Positions 49,936-60,894 of a DNA stretch of 64,000 nucleotides are shown piece by piece. Origin of the DNA: Tridacna crocea (Eukaryota; Mollusca; Bivalvia; Cardiida; Cardiidae). The position numbers and the translations under genes are program-made. The notes beneath the pieces are model-generated. The model did not search any database. It saw nothing but the letters and a program-made list of their open reading frames with translations, and was not told the DNA's origin. Numbering within the stretch: the stretch's first letter is position 1; every line of letters starts with the position of its first letter. The DNA lies in the NCBI GenBank assembly GCA_943736015.1, contig OX031063.1, positions 1,593,001 through 1,657,000 of the forward strand, read 5' to 3'.

Positions 49936-51138
49936 TAAGGTTTACAATATCCATGTAATTTTGACCATGTTAAAATATGCCATTTGAACTATGCATTTTA
50001 TGCTAAAAATTTATACTGCTCTTAATTTTTGCATCATCTGTACTAATTAATACAAAACAGCGCTCCAGGGCAATGTTTCTTTTATAATTGTGTAGGGCAT
50101 GCCAACCGCTTTTCCCTAAACAATTAACACACAAAACCTCAGACCTTGTTCAATACACTTAGTGTACACCAGGATGCATGGTAGTTTTCAGAATTAACTC
50201 TTAAAGCGCCAAATGAACCCGACATACATTTTCAGTTTAGACATAAGATCCAAGCTATTCACTTTCATCGTTTCTTTGGTATTTCCTTCTTCAGCGTTTC
50301 AGACATTGAGGATCGTTGATAGAACAACGCGTTTTGTACCCTCCTATCCTGATGTACAAAAGCTGTAAGGGCTTCACTAGTTCTGAAAGGCGCTTTAGCC
50401 CTTAGGTTGCTAAGCTCGAACCGCAGACTTTTTGAAGACAGTATCGAACAAGATTCTGCTGGACAGAAAATGCAGTCTTATCTTGATCTACGCTGTTTGA
50501 TAAAGATATATTTTCTTCTCTCACTCTCCAATTAAAAAAGTAGTATTATAAATAAATAGATAAATAAAATAGTTGTAATAATTGTGGGTTTTGTGTTTGC
50601 TTGAAAGGTTTATTTGACTTATTTAGAATGTTAAAGATTAAGGTGGCAATAGCTGGCAAACCATCTATAAAAAAGAAAACACAAATTAAAACCATTCAAT
50701 GGTATTTTCTTCATTTAAGGACTCAATTTTGCATCGTTTTAAATAAAATACCCGTCGACTTTCTTTGCATTCAGCAGAAACAGTTATTTGCAGCATTTAT
50801 CAGTTTACAAAATTTGCAGAATCGTATTTAAACAAAAGAATCAAAGGACTGAAAGTCTTGAAAAGCGGATTTGTTGAGCAGTTTTAAAGTGCGCATTGAC
50901 TATATGGAAGGGTGATGTCATGTTATCAAAGAAAAAAAGATACTTTGCTAGAACTAGCTGCGAGTGTAAAGAGGGGTTTCAAATTACTCCAATGTACGCG
51001 TAATACCCGTTGTGGTATAAGACGTCTGGAGCGAAATGCTTACTACTTAAGATAAATTTCTGAATTGGAGAGATAAACCTTAGTAGAAATAATTGTACTC
51101 TTACATACGAATCTCTGTCTACATACACTCTGTTGCAG
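49936..51138. other. intron 2, remainder: no element recognised
   Basis: AT-rich. A possible inverted pair AAAGCGCC / GGCGCTTT lies at 50201-50208 and 50386-50393; too short to call an element. Confidence 0.4.
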
Positions 51139-51327
51139 ATACATTGAAAAACATGCAGATCAAACTTGGTACCACAGAATTAGATGGGCAAGAAATTACA
51201 CATTATAGAGGCAACGATTACACCTATAATTATACGCTGCCAACACCACAGGATGGTCGTTATATATCTTTGACACTGCGTGGAATGACACAGTATTTTA
51301 TCATTTGTGAACTATCAGTTTATGCAG
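51139..51327 (+). CDS. exon 3: F5/8C domain, second half
   Basis: The acceptor CTCTGTTGCAG leads into TLKNMQIKLGTTELDGQ, then NYTLPTPQDGRYISLTLRGM and a terminal IICELSVYAG. The L.N..I..G and Y..I......L.LCE..V.. patterns complete the F5/8C fold. The CELSVYA strand is the usual last beta strand. The exon is 189 nt, phase 1 to phase 1, with the donor GCAGGTTAAT. Joined to exon 2 it gives GDEGYGHTLKNMQ, which reads naturally across the junction. Confidence 0.85.
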
Positions 51328-51399
51328 GTTAATTGTTAAGTTTTTCTTAATTCTAAATAAACTGTTGCTGACCAATCACGTGTTTCAACCGCCTGAAGA

Positions 51400-51640
51400 A
51401 AAATACGTTTGAAAACATGGTGGGAATTGTTTTGTCTGAGACCATCACTTTATTTGTAGCATATGATTAGAACCAAACAATGACAAAAACATTGTGGGAA
51501 AAAGCAGACAATGTTGGAGACTGGTATTTGTTTTTTTATCCACAATCTTTTCGAATTTTATAATACGACATTTGCTGTCTCCAAATTCTTTCAATTTGGA
51601 GAAGTATAAAACTATGTCGTCTGGTAACCATGTCTCAGCC
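51400..51640 (-). mobile_element. hairpin MITE (family P), diverged, intron 3
   Basis: AAAACATTGTGGGAAAAAGC, TTTATCCACAATCTTTTCG, CTTTCAATTTGGAGAAGT and GTCGTCTGGTAAC are recognisable. The mixed arrangement leaves the orientation uncertain. Confidence 0.6.
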
Positions 51641-52374
51641 AGGTCGAGGAATTTTACAGCCTTCAAGTCCTAGAAATATAGACTAAGGCCCAGATAAAAA
51701 AGGACCCTATTTTTCTTTTCAATCCATCTGGTAGACAGTGAGTTAGGATAGCCTATTAGAGTCACTTTATGCATGGATGCCAGATCTGAAAGTGGTGCAG
51801 ATTTTTGTTTATATACTAATGAACGCACCTACCCAAAAGTTACCTATAACGTAAATTATACTTTTCCTATATTCACAATAATGAAACAAACAATGAAACA
51901 ATGCAATCTTTTTTACATATCTTTTTTTTTAAATTAGGTGCTCATAAAATCCACATTCATGTAAGACTTATATTATATCAAGTCTGACCGATTTCACATA
52001 CCGTAAAACACATAATAAATGTTACTAGCAGAATGAATTGAAACCAATCTCTGAATTTTCAGTCTTCACATTGAATATGTTTATATTTCTGGCTAGATTT
52101 TTTCACAGTTTTGACTAGAGCTTCTAAAACAGACATACAGGACCAAATTTAAGAAAGGCTATGGAGTTTTAGCATTTGGCACCTCAAAAATGACAAATTT
52201 ATGAGTGCAACAATATAATTTGTTGTTGCATACTAACCATTGATTTCGTTATTTCATTGTATATTCACAACTGTAACCATAAGTATGCCAACACTTAGAT
52301 TTGGATATTTTCATTACTTAAGCTGCTTTATTTCCTTTGTTATTCTTACTCTCTTTCTCTATTTCACTGATGCA

Positions 52375-52720
52375 ATAGGGGATATGACTTGAAACAAGGG
52401 GGCCATGGTGGCCCTGTATCGCTCCACTGGCTGATAAGTGAAAACACTACAAGCTAAACATTACAAATCCGGCCAACTACAGTAGTTTCAAACTTGAAGA
52501 CATACAATAGGCTAAGGCCCAGGTCAAAAAAGGACCTTTTTTTTTCATCCATCTGTTACTCTAGTTCACTGATGCAATGGGGGATCTAACTTGAAACAAG
52601 AGGGCCATGATGGCCCTGTATCGCTTCACTGGCCAATAAGTGAAAACACTACAAGCCAAACATTACAACTCTGGTCAATTGGTTTTTAACTTAAAGACAT
52701 ACATTTTTTTTCTATAAAGT
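52375..52720 (+). repeat. tandem pair of GGCCCTGTATCGC repeat units
   Basis: Two units about 180 bases apart each contain TTGAAACAAG, GGCCATGRTGGCCCTGTAT, then AGTGAAAACACTACAAG and AAACATTACAA. Between them is a partial copy of the left end of element G (GGCTAAGGCCCAGGTCAAAA). Confidence 0.75.
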
Positions 52721-52959
52721 CCTACGAGAAAGTGTTGACCCCTTGACCCCTGGGCAAAGCCATTTTTGACCACAAAGCTATAAATAATTGAATCCTGGTA
52801 GTTCTAGGCCTTGTCATTATGTACAAGTAGGGGCTTTCCAAATATAAGCCCTTGTAAAAATTGTGCCCCCGGGGCCGGGCCAAATTTGACCCCAGGACTA
52901 TAAGTTTGGCACTCTTGGTAGACGCCCACTTAATAAAGATACATGGCAAATTTGGTAGC

Positions 52960-53222
52960 CCAAGGCCCTATGACTCAGTGGTGAGCGTGTCGGACTTATG
53001 ACCTGGCGGTTTTGAGTTCGATACCCGGTTGGAGCAAACTTTCTTTCCGGCGTATTTTCGTCTCTCAAATTTGCTGAAGCATGTGAGAAAGGTAGTCGGT
53101 GGCTTTGGAAAGAAAGTTGTGTTAGTACTGCTGTGAGAAAGCCAGGAAAAACATGTGCGTCACAGTCCACCAATATGATTATGACCTTAGCTGTTAAAGT
53201 GGCGTTAAACCCCAACCAATCA
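52960..53222 (+). mobile_element. tRNA-derived SINE
   Basis: Better preserved than the copy at 15800. It has the A-box region ACTCAGTGGTGAGCGTGTC, the B-box GAGTTCGATACCCGG and the same body. The tail GTTAAAGTGGCGTTAAACCC runs into tandem CAAC/CAAT repeats. This combination is typical of tRNA SINEs in bivalves. The open frame on the minus strand is a by-product. Confidence 0.9.
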
Positions 53223-53467
53223 ACCAACCAACCAAAGCCCTATGGCTAGGGACCAGACGGATTTTAAAGTTTTCCCTATATAATCCCATATAAATATTGT
53301 TTTTGAAAGAATCAAATTATTTCAAGAAATTCTGAAGAAAGCCAAGACAGGGTCATTTCTGTAAAGTTTCATCAAAATTGGATGGGTTTTGTCAGAGAAG
53401 ATATTTGAAATATATGTTAAATCACGCATGAGCATACACACGACGGACATGACATGCCTTCAACCAG

Positions 53468-53518
53468 TGTGTGTGTGTGTGGGTATGTTTGGGGGGTGTG
53501 TGTGTGTGGATGTGGGTA
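53468..53518. repeat. (GT)n-rich microsatellite
   Basis: Two GTGTGTGT runs are separated by TATGTTTGGGGG. Confidence 0.9.
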
Positions 53519-54599
53519 TTTTTCCGGTTTTTTTTTTTGAAAAGTCATGATGTGACAGATTATTTCCTACAAGGAATTAGAATAGTTGCAAAAAAATGAT
53601 TTTCTCGGACATATAACGAGCCCAAAATTTTGTTCCAAAATGCTCAAATCAAATAAAACAAATACATGTTATACAGATGATTCGAAGTGAAATATTGCAA
53701 TCTAACATAGAAAATATCTATTTTTCTAAATTAGAATAGGATTTCCTTTACTTTACAATTTTGTTACATGAAGGACATGTCGATGTGTTATGACTGGCAT
53801 TGCATCACCGTAGACAATATTCAAGTGTGGAATATACATTTTTCGTGTGCAGTACATTCTGTTTGTACAGATGAGAAACCTTATCAAACAAAAGAAAAAT
53901 CCAACTTCATTTTCAAAAATCATGTCTCCTAAAATCTGCCATAACTATATATTAGCTCCTAGATGGCCGTGTATATACATTAGTAGGTGGGGTAAAGGAT
54001 AGGCAAGACCATAACATATATACAATGCAGCAATTTAGTACAATAGTAATCATTTAGTTCTCATCAAACCCTTTCACAAGAAGCTGAAACACAAAAGTTT
54101 TAAATGATATTAAGTTGCCCATGATTTTCAATAAATGTATGCAAATTTGGTGGGTGGGGTAACACCAGGGCACCAAATGCATTTTATCTTCTCCTGTAAC
54201 TGAATTTTACCATTGCTTATGTGCTTCAGCTGTTAATTAGACCTATTTACAATTAATATACTCCGGAAGGTATATTGAACTTTTGTACACATAAGGTTAA
54301 TTCAATGCATTTTCAGTGGGTGGGGTAACAAAATGTCGTCTGAAAAAAAAATCTGCACCACTTTTGTTTCTGGCATCCACTCTTATTTGACTTATATATA
54401 GCTGTACTATCACCTGGTACTCATGAATTTTTTCTACCGGACGGATTGAAAAAAAAAAATAAATCCAGCTTGCCAGGCCTTAGACTAATACATGTCACTT
54501 ACTGTTTAAGACGAGTTCAAACTTGCATGATAAATTCATTCAAATCTTGATATGTGCCGTCTGTAAAACATACTTATGTGGTCATGTAAAATGAAACAG

Positions 54600-54775
54600 C
54601 TAAACCTTTATAGGGCGACACATTTTTAAACTGATTCAAAGTAATTGCATCTGCAGACTACAAGTGGCTATACTCAAGGTATTGCATTGTTGAAAAGGGA
54701 GAAATAACGATTACAATGTGTTCAAAAACCTCCTTCTGCAGGGTTGTTCAAGCACTAACCTCATGATAATGGGGA
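54600..54775 (-). mobile_element. hairpin MITE (family P), decayed
   Basis: TAAACCTTTATAGGGCGACA, GTTGAAAAGGGAGAAATAAC and CTCATGATAATGG mark the family in reverse orientation. The palindrome has been lost. Confidence 0.5.
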
Positions 54776-54820
54776 TATTTGGTCATTCTTTTTTAATCTA
54801 AATGTGTTTTCCTATTTTTG

Positions 54821-54973
54821 TATGTAGCCGGGTACAGGTATTTGGTGATATATCGTTGGGCCATATTGACATGTGGTTCGGTAGCTCAGTTGGTTAGAGT
54901 GCAGGAACGGTATTCCTGAGGCCCTGGGTTCGAATCCCGGTCGAGCCGCGATATATTTTTCACCACCTGTTAC
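54821..54973 (+). repeat. tRNA-like repeat unit 1
   Basis: The unit begins TATGTAGCCGGGTACAGGTA and ends CACCACCTGTTACAT. At 54875-54948 it contains a 74-nt cloverleaf-capable sequence. The acceptor pair is GGTTCG/CGAGCC, the A box is TAGCTCAGTTGGTTAGAG and the B box is GGTTCGAATCCC. A 5-bp anticodon stem CAGGA/TCCTG closes loop ACGGTAT. The loop position before the anticodon is C instead of the near-universal U, so a working tRNA is unlikely. Confidence 0.75.
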
Positions 54974-55094
54974 ATTTGGCGCCCAACGTAAATAAACCAC
55001 GATGTGAATGGCTACTGCTTAGGCACCTCGAGAACGTTTCACAATGCTTCTCTGTCTCCAGAATTCGGGACGAATTCTAAATTTGGAGGGGGTA

Positions 55095-55237
55095 TATGTA
55101 GCCGGGTACAGGTATTTGGTGATATGCCGTGCGGTGGTTCGGTAGCTCAGTTGGTTAGAGTGCAGGAACAGTATTCCTGAGGCCCTGGGTTCGAATCCCG
55201 GTCGAGCCGCGATATATTTTTCACCACCTGTTACATG
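55095..55237 (+). repeat. tRNA-like repeat unit 2
   Basis: Same unit as at 54821, offset by 274 bases. The tRNA-like part is at 55136-55209. Its loop reads ACAGTAT, which would give anticodon AGU (Thr). The rest of the tRNA-like body is identical to unit 1. It is probably a tRNA-derived repeat and not a real tRNA gene. Confidence 0.75.
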
Positions 55238-55871
55238 TATACGGTATAGATCTGCATTAGACTTTAATCTCAAGCAGAATACACATAATCCTGATTAACG
55301 ATACTCTGTCGTCTATGTTGATATATTTGAGCAAAATAATTTCTTTTCTTGCAATATTTTGGTCTTCTTTTTTTCTAATTTGCCAATTTGCAACACTTAG
55401 GTTTATGCTGTGGGGGCATTTTGTCCCTTGCCAAGGACTTTTTGCAGACTAAATCACACTGTAAAAGCTTAAATCTGTCAATTATGTTGATATAGTCTGG
55501 TGAAAAAAAAAAAAGAAATTTCGTTTTAGTATTTGGGCCATCTTTTCTTCTTTGTATTCGCCATTCAAAGGCCTAAACCTTAACCTGCTTGTTGTAACTT
55601 TCAAAGGCATTTTGTAGAAAGTCTCGACTAAGATCAAACTGCATGATGTGACTTTTGATCTTAAATCTTTACTGTTATTTTCATTGTGACAACATAGGGC
55701 AATTGTAGGTGACAAGAACTTGTTCCTTTTCTCTGAAAGTTTATTAAAGTTATTATCGCGTGACTTTAAACTGTAATATCTGTTTAGTTATGGGAGAAAT
55801 ATGAAGGGGGTTCATGACGTAGAAAAAGCCCAGGAATTTTATGTTTTTTTTTTTTCAAATATCATTGTCAG
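55238..55871. other. intron 3, end: no element recognised
   Basis: AT-rich sequence ending in a T9 run and the exon 4 acceptor. Confidence 0.45.
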
Positions 55872-56003
55872 TTTGTGATGGCAATACTTACGGTCAAGAC
55901 TGTGTCCATACATGTGGTAACTGTAAAGATGGTGAAACCTGCGACACTGTGGATGGAAAATGCCCAGATTGTGCAACAGGGTATAAATCCCCTCTATGTC
56001 AAG
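55872..56003 (+). CDS. exon 4: EGF-like module 1
   Basis: The acceptor ATTGTCAG precedes it. The 132-nt exon encodes one module beginning VCDGNTYGQDCVHTCGNC and ending CATGYKSPLCQG, with eight cysteines. The spacing (DG.YG..C...CG.C....C....G.C..C..G...P.C) is that of the MEGF/SREC laminin-like EGF repeat. Phase is 1-1, with the donor AAGGTAATGT. A symmetric phase-1 exon can be duplicated or skipped without breaking the frame. Confidence 0.85.
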
Positions 56004-56041
56004 GTAATGTGCACCCTCTTTTAACTACATGTGTACTGTAC

Positions 56042-56222
56042 TGACGCTTGGTACTAGCGTCGCCGCGAAACCAAATTTGTGGGTAAAATTGGTGTAGGGC
56101 ATCAGTAAACGCAGCGAAGCAAGAGTGGCGCTTAAAATTGGTGTAGGGAACCAATAAATTGCTTTTCTACATCAATTTCACCCACTACTTTGGTCTTGCG
56201 GCGACGATGATACTCGGCGTCA
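56042..56222. mobile_element. foldback MITE close to exon 4
   Basis: TGACGC and GCGTCA close the element. Arms GCGTCGCCGCGAAACCAAAT and ACTTTGGTCTTGCGGCGACG, plus GTGGGTAAAATTGGTGTAG and CTACATCAATTTCACCCAC, are inverted over about 60 bases. GTACTG lies just outside each end. Confidence 0.8.
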
Positions 56223-56493
56223 CTACAGTACTGATAAGAGTTAATCCATGATTATTTGAAATTGCATGTGGGTGGCTCATTTGTAAAAAATTATAGTGTA
56301 TTAATACATTCACGTAACGCATCTTTATCAATATACAACGTCAATATTGTTATGTATATAGGATATAAAAGCTCATTTTAAACATATTGTATTATCATTT
56401 TTCACAAATTCTTACACAAAATACATTTAGATCTATACATACAAAACAAAAACCAAAAGGCTTTGACCTCAAGTTCTTGCAACTTAGATCCTA

Positions 56494-56666
56494 TAATGCA
56501 AAGAAATTACCCTCCCCTACAAAAAAACCCATGGGTCATTACACTACGTAGAGTAATGACCCGGGTCATTATTCTACGCAGAGAAATGACCCAAGAGGGT
56601 CATTTCTCTACGTAGTGAAATGATCCATGGGTCATTTTTTAGGGGAGAGTCATTTCTCTGCATTAC
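56494..56666. mobile_element. foldback element containing three tandem palindromes
   Basis: Outer arms TAATGCAAAGAAATTACCCT and AGAGTCATTTCTCTGCATTA are inverted. Inside, three palindromes of about 30 bases follow one another. Each opens GGGTCATT, has a TCTACG-type centre and closes with AATGACCC or a close variant (56532-56563, 56564-56594, 56597-56629). Confidence 0.85.
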
Positions 56667-58234
56667 GCCGGCCACCCCCTTATTGAACTTACATGGTATA
56701 GCAGTCTTCAAGAGAGAAAAAAAAGGAGAATATCCTAAATATAAGTATGTTCACAGAGTATAATTGAATACAGTTTTGTTTCAGATATAGAAAAGATTTT
56801 TAAAAAGACAATAAAGAAACTGTTTGATATTAAAAGCATGTTGGGAATATCAATAGTAACATTATATGAAAAAAAAGATGACCTGTGAAAGAACATCTGA
56901 ATGGTTGGAGAGAAAAACTTTGTGTCAGTCGGTAGGAGGGAAAATCGGGGTTTTTGTGCTGCATAGCAAACTAGATCTATTTATCAAACTTCTTTATGTC
57001 CCTTATAAAATTTTGAACTTGTTTAAATATAAAAGAATTTTCACCATAATCGAGGTTGTCAGACTCAAACAGTAGGAGCTGTAAAGAAAGTGGCTGAAAA
57101 CGCTGTAATTCTCGAAACAATTTAATATGCGCTTCAGTAAAATCACTTCAAAAAGAAGTGTTTGGCGTCTTCAGCAATGAATCCACAACTACATGTAGGG
57201 AACGGTAATATGTGGTTCGAATGAAGATCGAAGTTCAAATTACTAAATTTATTCCGGAGTCTTGTGTGTATAACAGATAACTCCTCTGTCCTACACGATA
57301 ATAATTGCACTCATGGTGTAAAATCGTTTTTTGATTGGTCAGAATCGGGTCATGTGATGAAAAAACCTGCATGTTATTTTTCGATGAAACGCAATAGCAC
57401 TACTTTCGGTTTTTCCAAATTGTTGCTGGAATCTAACTTTAGATTTCATGCAAACTGTTTATGGGCTATATTTAGAGTTCCATCGCTGAATCAGTCAAAT
57501 GCAAAAAGATCGATTTCTTTTTCTTTAAAAAACTTGCAAAAAGGAAACTAACGAATAAACCTGGAGAAAATGATGCGTGTTTAACTTTATTTGCACCCTA
57601 TAAATAAAAATACACTATGCCAACACTGAATAGAGTCTGAATGGTTGACGTCATCAGTTACATCATTTAATGCGTCAGCGATCGATTTCTATGAAGCCAA
57701 GGGCTCTGAGTTAATTTAGTAACGTTATGTACACTGTGTTTACAAACGGAAAAATCACTCTTGTATTTATAAATGAACGTGATTTCTTGTTTCATGACGG
57801 AGTTAAACTTTTTTATTGCGGGGATTAGGTTAAAAAAATGTTACTTACCAGAAAAAAGTTATCGTGGATTTGATGGAATGCATATAGTGAAAGAACTGTT
57901 GGAGAAAGGATCGAAAGAAGTGACTACACTGAATTTTTGAAATGTTGGCGTGATAGGAATGATAGTAGAAACAAGCTTAGAACTGGGAAACCAAAATACA
58001 TATTGAAAAATTAACAGCTGCGACACCGTTTTTTATGTTCTAATAAGTGGGTCACAAAACGTTGGCGTCATTCGATTCATATCTTACAAGAAATTTAGGA
58101 TAGACCAAGTCTTATATCGGCAACAGATAGATACTCATCGAGAACAGATCTGCCGACGGTACGTACGCATATTCTTTACAAATTATCTATGAAAAGGTCA
58201 CTCGAAAGAACACATCGTCCACCTAGCCTCAAGT
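56667..58234. other. intron 4 part: no gene recognised
   Basis: AT-rich. A frame at 57264-57551 has no domain I recognise and no conserved context. Short motifs around 58040-58220 could be from an old transposase but cannot be identified. Confidence 0.4.
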
Positions 58235-59140
58235 TTAGATAGTTGATTCGGGCGTTATTTGCCATGTAATAAGGCAATTGCATTTTATATCTCGATGAAA
58301 ACACAAAAATCTGCACTCAACCCTATAATGTCGCGGTACAGGTGGCGCAGAGAAACGTTGTAAAATGTGTGATTTGAAAGGTGAAATCGATGTTATGGAA
58401 TTGATATCATCCGCGAGTTCATTCCAAAGGGAGACAGCAGAAGGAATAAAGGAACTTGCAAACAGCTCAGTGCGACAGCCCACTACATCAATATCATGGT
58501 CATTTCTTAATATTTATGCAGTTCTAGAGTGAAAATTCGTTGGAAAAATATCACGTAAATGATCAGAAGTAGGGCCATTTATAATTTAAATATGCAGAGT
58601 CATCCACCCAATTTCCTTATATAAATTTTCGAAAGATGCGGATCTGGTTATACCTGTAACTTGTCTTGTGACCTCAATTTGGATTTTTTCAACCGTTTCC
58701 TTTTCATGGGAAGTACAATTATCCCAAACAGTTAAAGCGTATTCAAGAAGAGGTCGTAATAGAGAGATGTAAAATTGAAGTGAGTATCGCTTGACTATGA
58801 ACTTTAAGTTTCTCATGATGCCTAGTAATTTGAACGCTGATTTAGAAATGTTGTTTATATGTTCAGCCCACTTTGCATTACTGGTCAAAGTAAGTCCTAG
58901 ATGTTTATGGCTATCTACAAGTTGAATTTGGACACCATTGAACGGTAAGTTAGGGGGAGAGACATTTTAGTTCGCAAATAGCATTGCAACTGTTTTAGAA
59001 GGACAGACTGTTACAAGCCAACGTTCAGCCCATCGAGATATAATTTGTAAATCGTGGTTAATAATACCTTCAATATCAGGAACATAGGATATACGGTAAC
59101 CAGTTTTCAGAATCTTCGAGAAGCATGAAGAACATTTACT
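58235..59140 (-). pseudogene. LINE reverse transcriptase C-terminal remnant
   Basis: Reading right to left from about 59080: INHDLQIISRWAERWLV, SKTVAMLFAN, VDSHKHLGLTL and NAKWAEHINNISKSAFKLL. Then come RPLLEYALTVWDNCTSHE, ARQ-like TRQVTGITRSASFENLY and a final PSAVSLWNELADDI. This is the thumb and C-terminal region of a Jockey/CR1-like ORF2 (SHKHLGL, LEYA..VWDNC, VTG..R, FPS....WN.L). Stops and frameshifts occur (for example after LFAN and after GWMTLHI). The endonuclease and catalytic palm are absent, so this is a 5'-truncated, decayed copy. Confidence 0.88.
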
Positions 59141-59546
59141 GGTTTTCCATTGTTTTTATTTTTAGAAACAGATTGTGAGTAAACAAGCTGTTTATTTACC
59201 GATGATGTCTTTCTAGACAAGACGAATCTAGAATTTTCCGAGCTGATATGTAAATATGAGTGACTTACTTGGTGAATTTAGGGAGTTGAGCTTAGACCTG
59301 TGGCATGGAGGATACTGAATGAGTGCAAAGTGTTGGATTTAAGCTGGAATATAGATCTGTAAGTTGGAATTACATAACTTTTATACAGGTTGCTCATATC
59401 TATTTGCAAGTTAAAGTATTGTTAATTTACGTTTTAAGACCCAGGAAGTTCATGCTTTTTTTGTAGTCTAAACGTAATTCTTAATTTTGAGGGATTTAAT
59501 TTATTTCTTGTTTTAAGATTAAAAATTGTCAAATTTTCATTCAAAC

Positions 59547-59775
59547 TTAAGCCTTTACCCCATAAGGCATTCCTATGGTATCTGTAATTGACCCTAAATA
59601 ACAGCAAGGATGAAGCCTTTTCTTATATGTATATGACACCTTTTGATAGCATAGAAAACATTGTGACAAAAGGTGAAATTGCTCGTCACGAGCAATTTCA
59701 CCTTTTGTCTCAATGTTTTCCAAATGCTCCTAGAAGCAGTGCGTCAAAATGAGTATTTATGGAGTAAAGGGTTAA
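59547..59775. mobile_element. hairpin MITE (family P) with variant palindrome
   Basis: 229 bp from TTAAGCCTTTACC to GTAAAGGGTTAA. The central 67-base hairpin (59654-59720) has 33-base arms with one mismatch. Its arm sequence differs from other copies at about five positions that are changed in both arms. Confidence 0.85.
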
Positions 59776-60090
59776 CTCTTATTGTACTCTTTCGTATTCG
59801 TTCATTGATAATATTGTTAATTGTTAAAGGCTTGTTGCTGGTTTTCTTTCTCATAACGCTTAGCTCGTAACTAAATATGAAACAAGTTGTGGCATAAAAT
59901 ACCGATAAGTCTAAAATAGAAGAAATAGAGAGTAAGAGTGGTCCCTTAACGTGCAGGAAATTGACCGAAAGTAAAAAGGCTTAACAAATGTCGTGAATTG
60001 AAACTTCGTGCAGATGCATTAAACACCTATTCACAGTGCATTACGTATGTCATTTTTCTCCTCGACAGGAAAACTTCATGTAATTTAGAC
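59776..60090. other. no gene recognised
   Basis: AT-rich sequence between the MITE and the GC-rich element. Confidence 0.4.
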
Positions 60091-60785
60091 CGGCCCTCCA
60101 CTGGGACCCGAAAAGTTCCCGATCGTAAAAATGACAGGAACTGGATGCTTCGGCACACCTTCGCAATGATCGGGAACCGTTCTTGGTGTTCCTTAAGCCC
60201 ATCTGGAAATATTCTTAGTGTGTCGGGGCCGATTCGGGATCAAAAAAGCTTCGGGATCCAAATTTTAAAAGTTTTAAAATTGGGACGCCGATCGTTGAGT
60301 TCGTTGAGTTCGGGGAAGCGTCGGTACCGTCGGCATCCCTTCGGGGAACCTTCAGCGATCATTCCGGACGTTCTAAAACACATTGCGCACAATCCGGCAG
60401 CATTTGGCGAGGTTTCTTATTCACTGTGTCACTCCGAGCGATTCAGGGAGGATAACTTGCCTATATATACCTTGGCACTCACATCGCCAACATGTCGGCA
60501 TTGATTCTTAAACGCTTCTGTATGTTCTGTAAGTGAACTGCTGCCATTCTGCGTGATCGGGAAACACTCGGTCAACAATCTTGGACCGATCGGCATTTTT
60601 CTGTACTGGATCCGCATACTCCGGTAAGATTTCGGCAACCTTTCAAATACTGTTCCGCGTATTACTGCCGTACGAGCCCCGTTTGCCAAGCTCCCCCCAT
60701 TTTCATCCCAAAAGCTCCCCGAAATTAGCCGTTTTTCATCTGCAACCATTCGACAAGCAATCGGGGTTGTAGTGGAGGGGAGGCC
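60091..60785. mobile_element. GC-rich non-autonomous TIR element H
   Basis: GGCCCTCCACTGGGACCCG at the left faces GTTGTAGTGGAGGGGAGGCC at the right, with a few-base offset. The interior is clearly richer in GC and CpG than its surroundings (GATCGG, CTTCGGG, CCGTCGG). Frames on both strands (59998-60504, 60429-60749) stay open mainly because stop codons are AT-rich; neither shows a domain. The superfamily is unknown. Confidence 0.6.
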
Positions 60786-60894
60786 TTATATAGATTGTTT
60801 TATTCCCCCGCGTTTAAAGTAGTCCTACCCTTCTTGAAACCCTTACAACTCTCTTTCGTTCATGACAATCGTTCAGTTGCCCCTTTTCCTCCTA

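Larger units (their letters stand above)
51683..54484. mobile_element. long-TIR element G in intron 3
   Basis: The ends CTAAGGCC and GGCCTTAG continue inward as about 130-bp imperfect inverted arms. Left arm: TCAATCCATCTGGTAGA, then GGATGCCAGATCTGAAAGTG and GTGGTGCAGATTTTT. Right arm: the complements at 54350-54450. The interior holds two tandem partial units of a GGGCCATGGTGGCCCTGTAT repeat, a SINE and a GT-rich tract. No transposase frame is seen. Confidence 0.65.

Noticed and set aside
54812..55273. Minus-strand frames with GEKYIAARPGFEPRASGI.
   Set aside because: Spurious translations of the tRNA-like repeat; similar peptides commonly arise from tRNA-derived repeats.
59998..60504. 168-residue open frame on the plus strand.
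   Set aside because: Lies inside the GC-rich element H with another long frame opposite. No domain is visible and stops are scarce because of composition.
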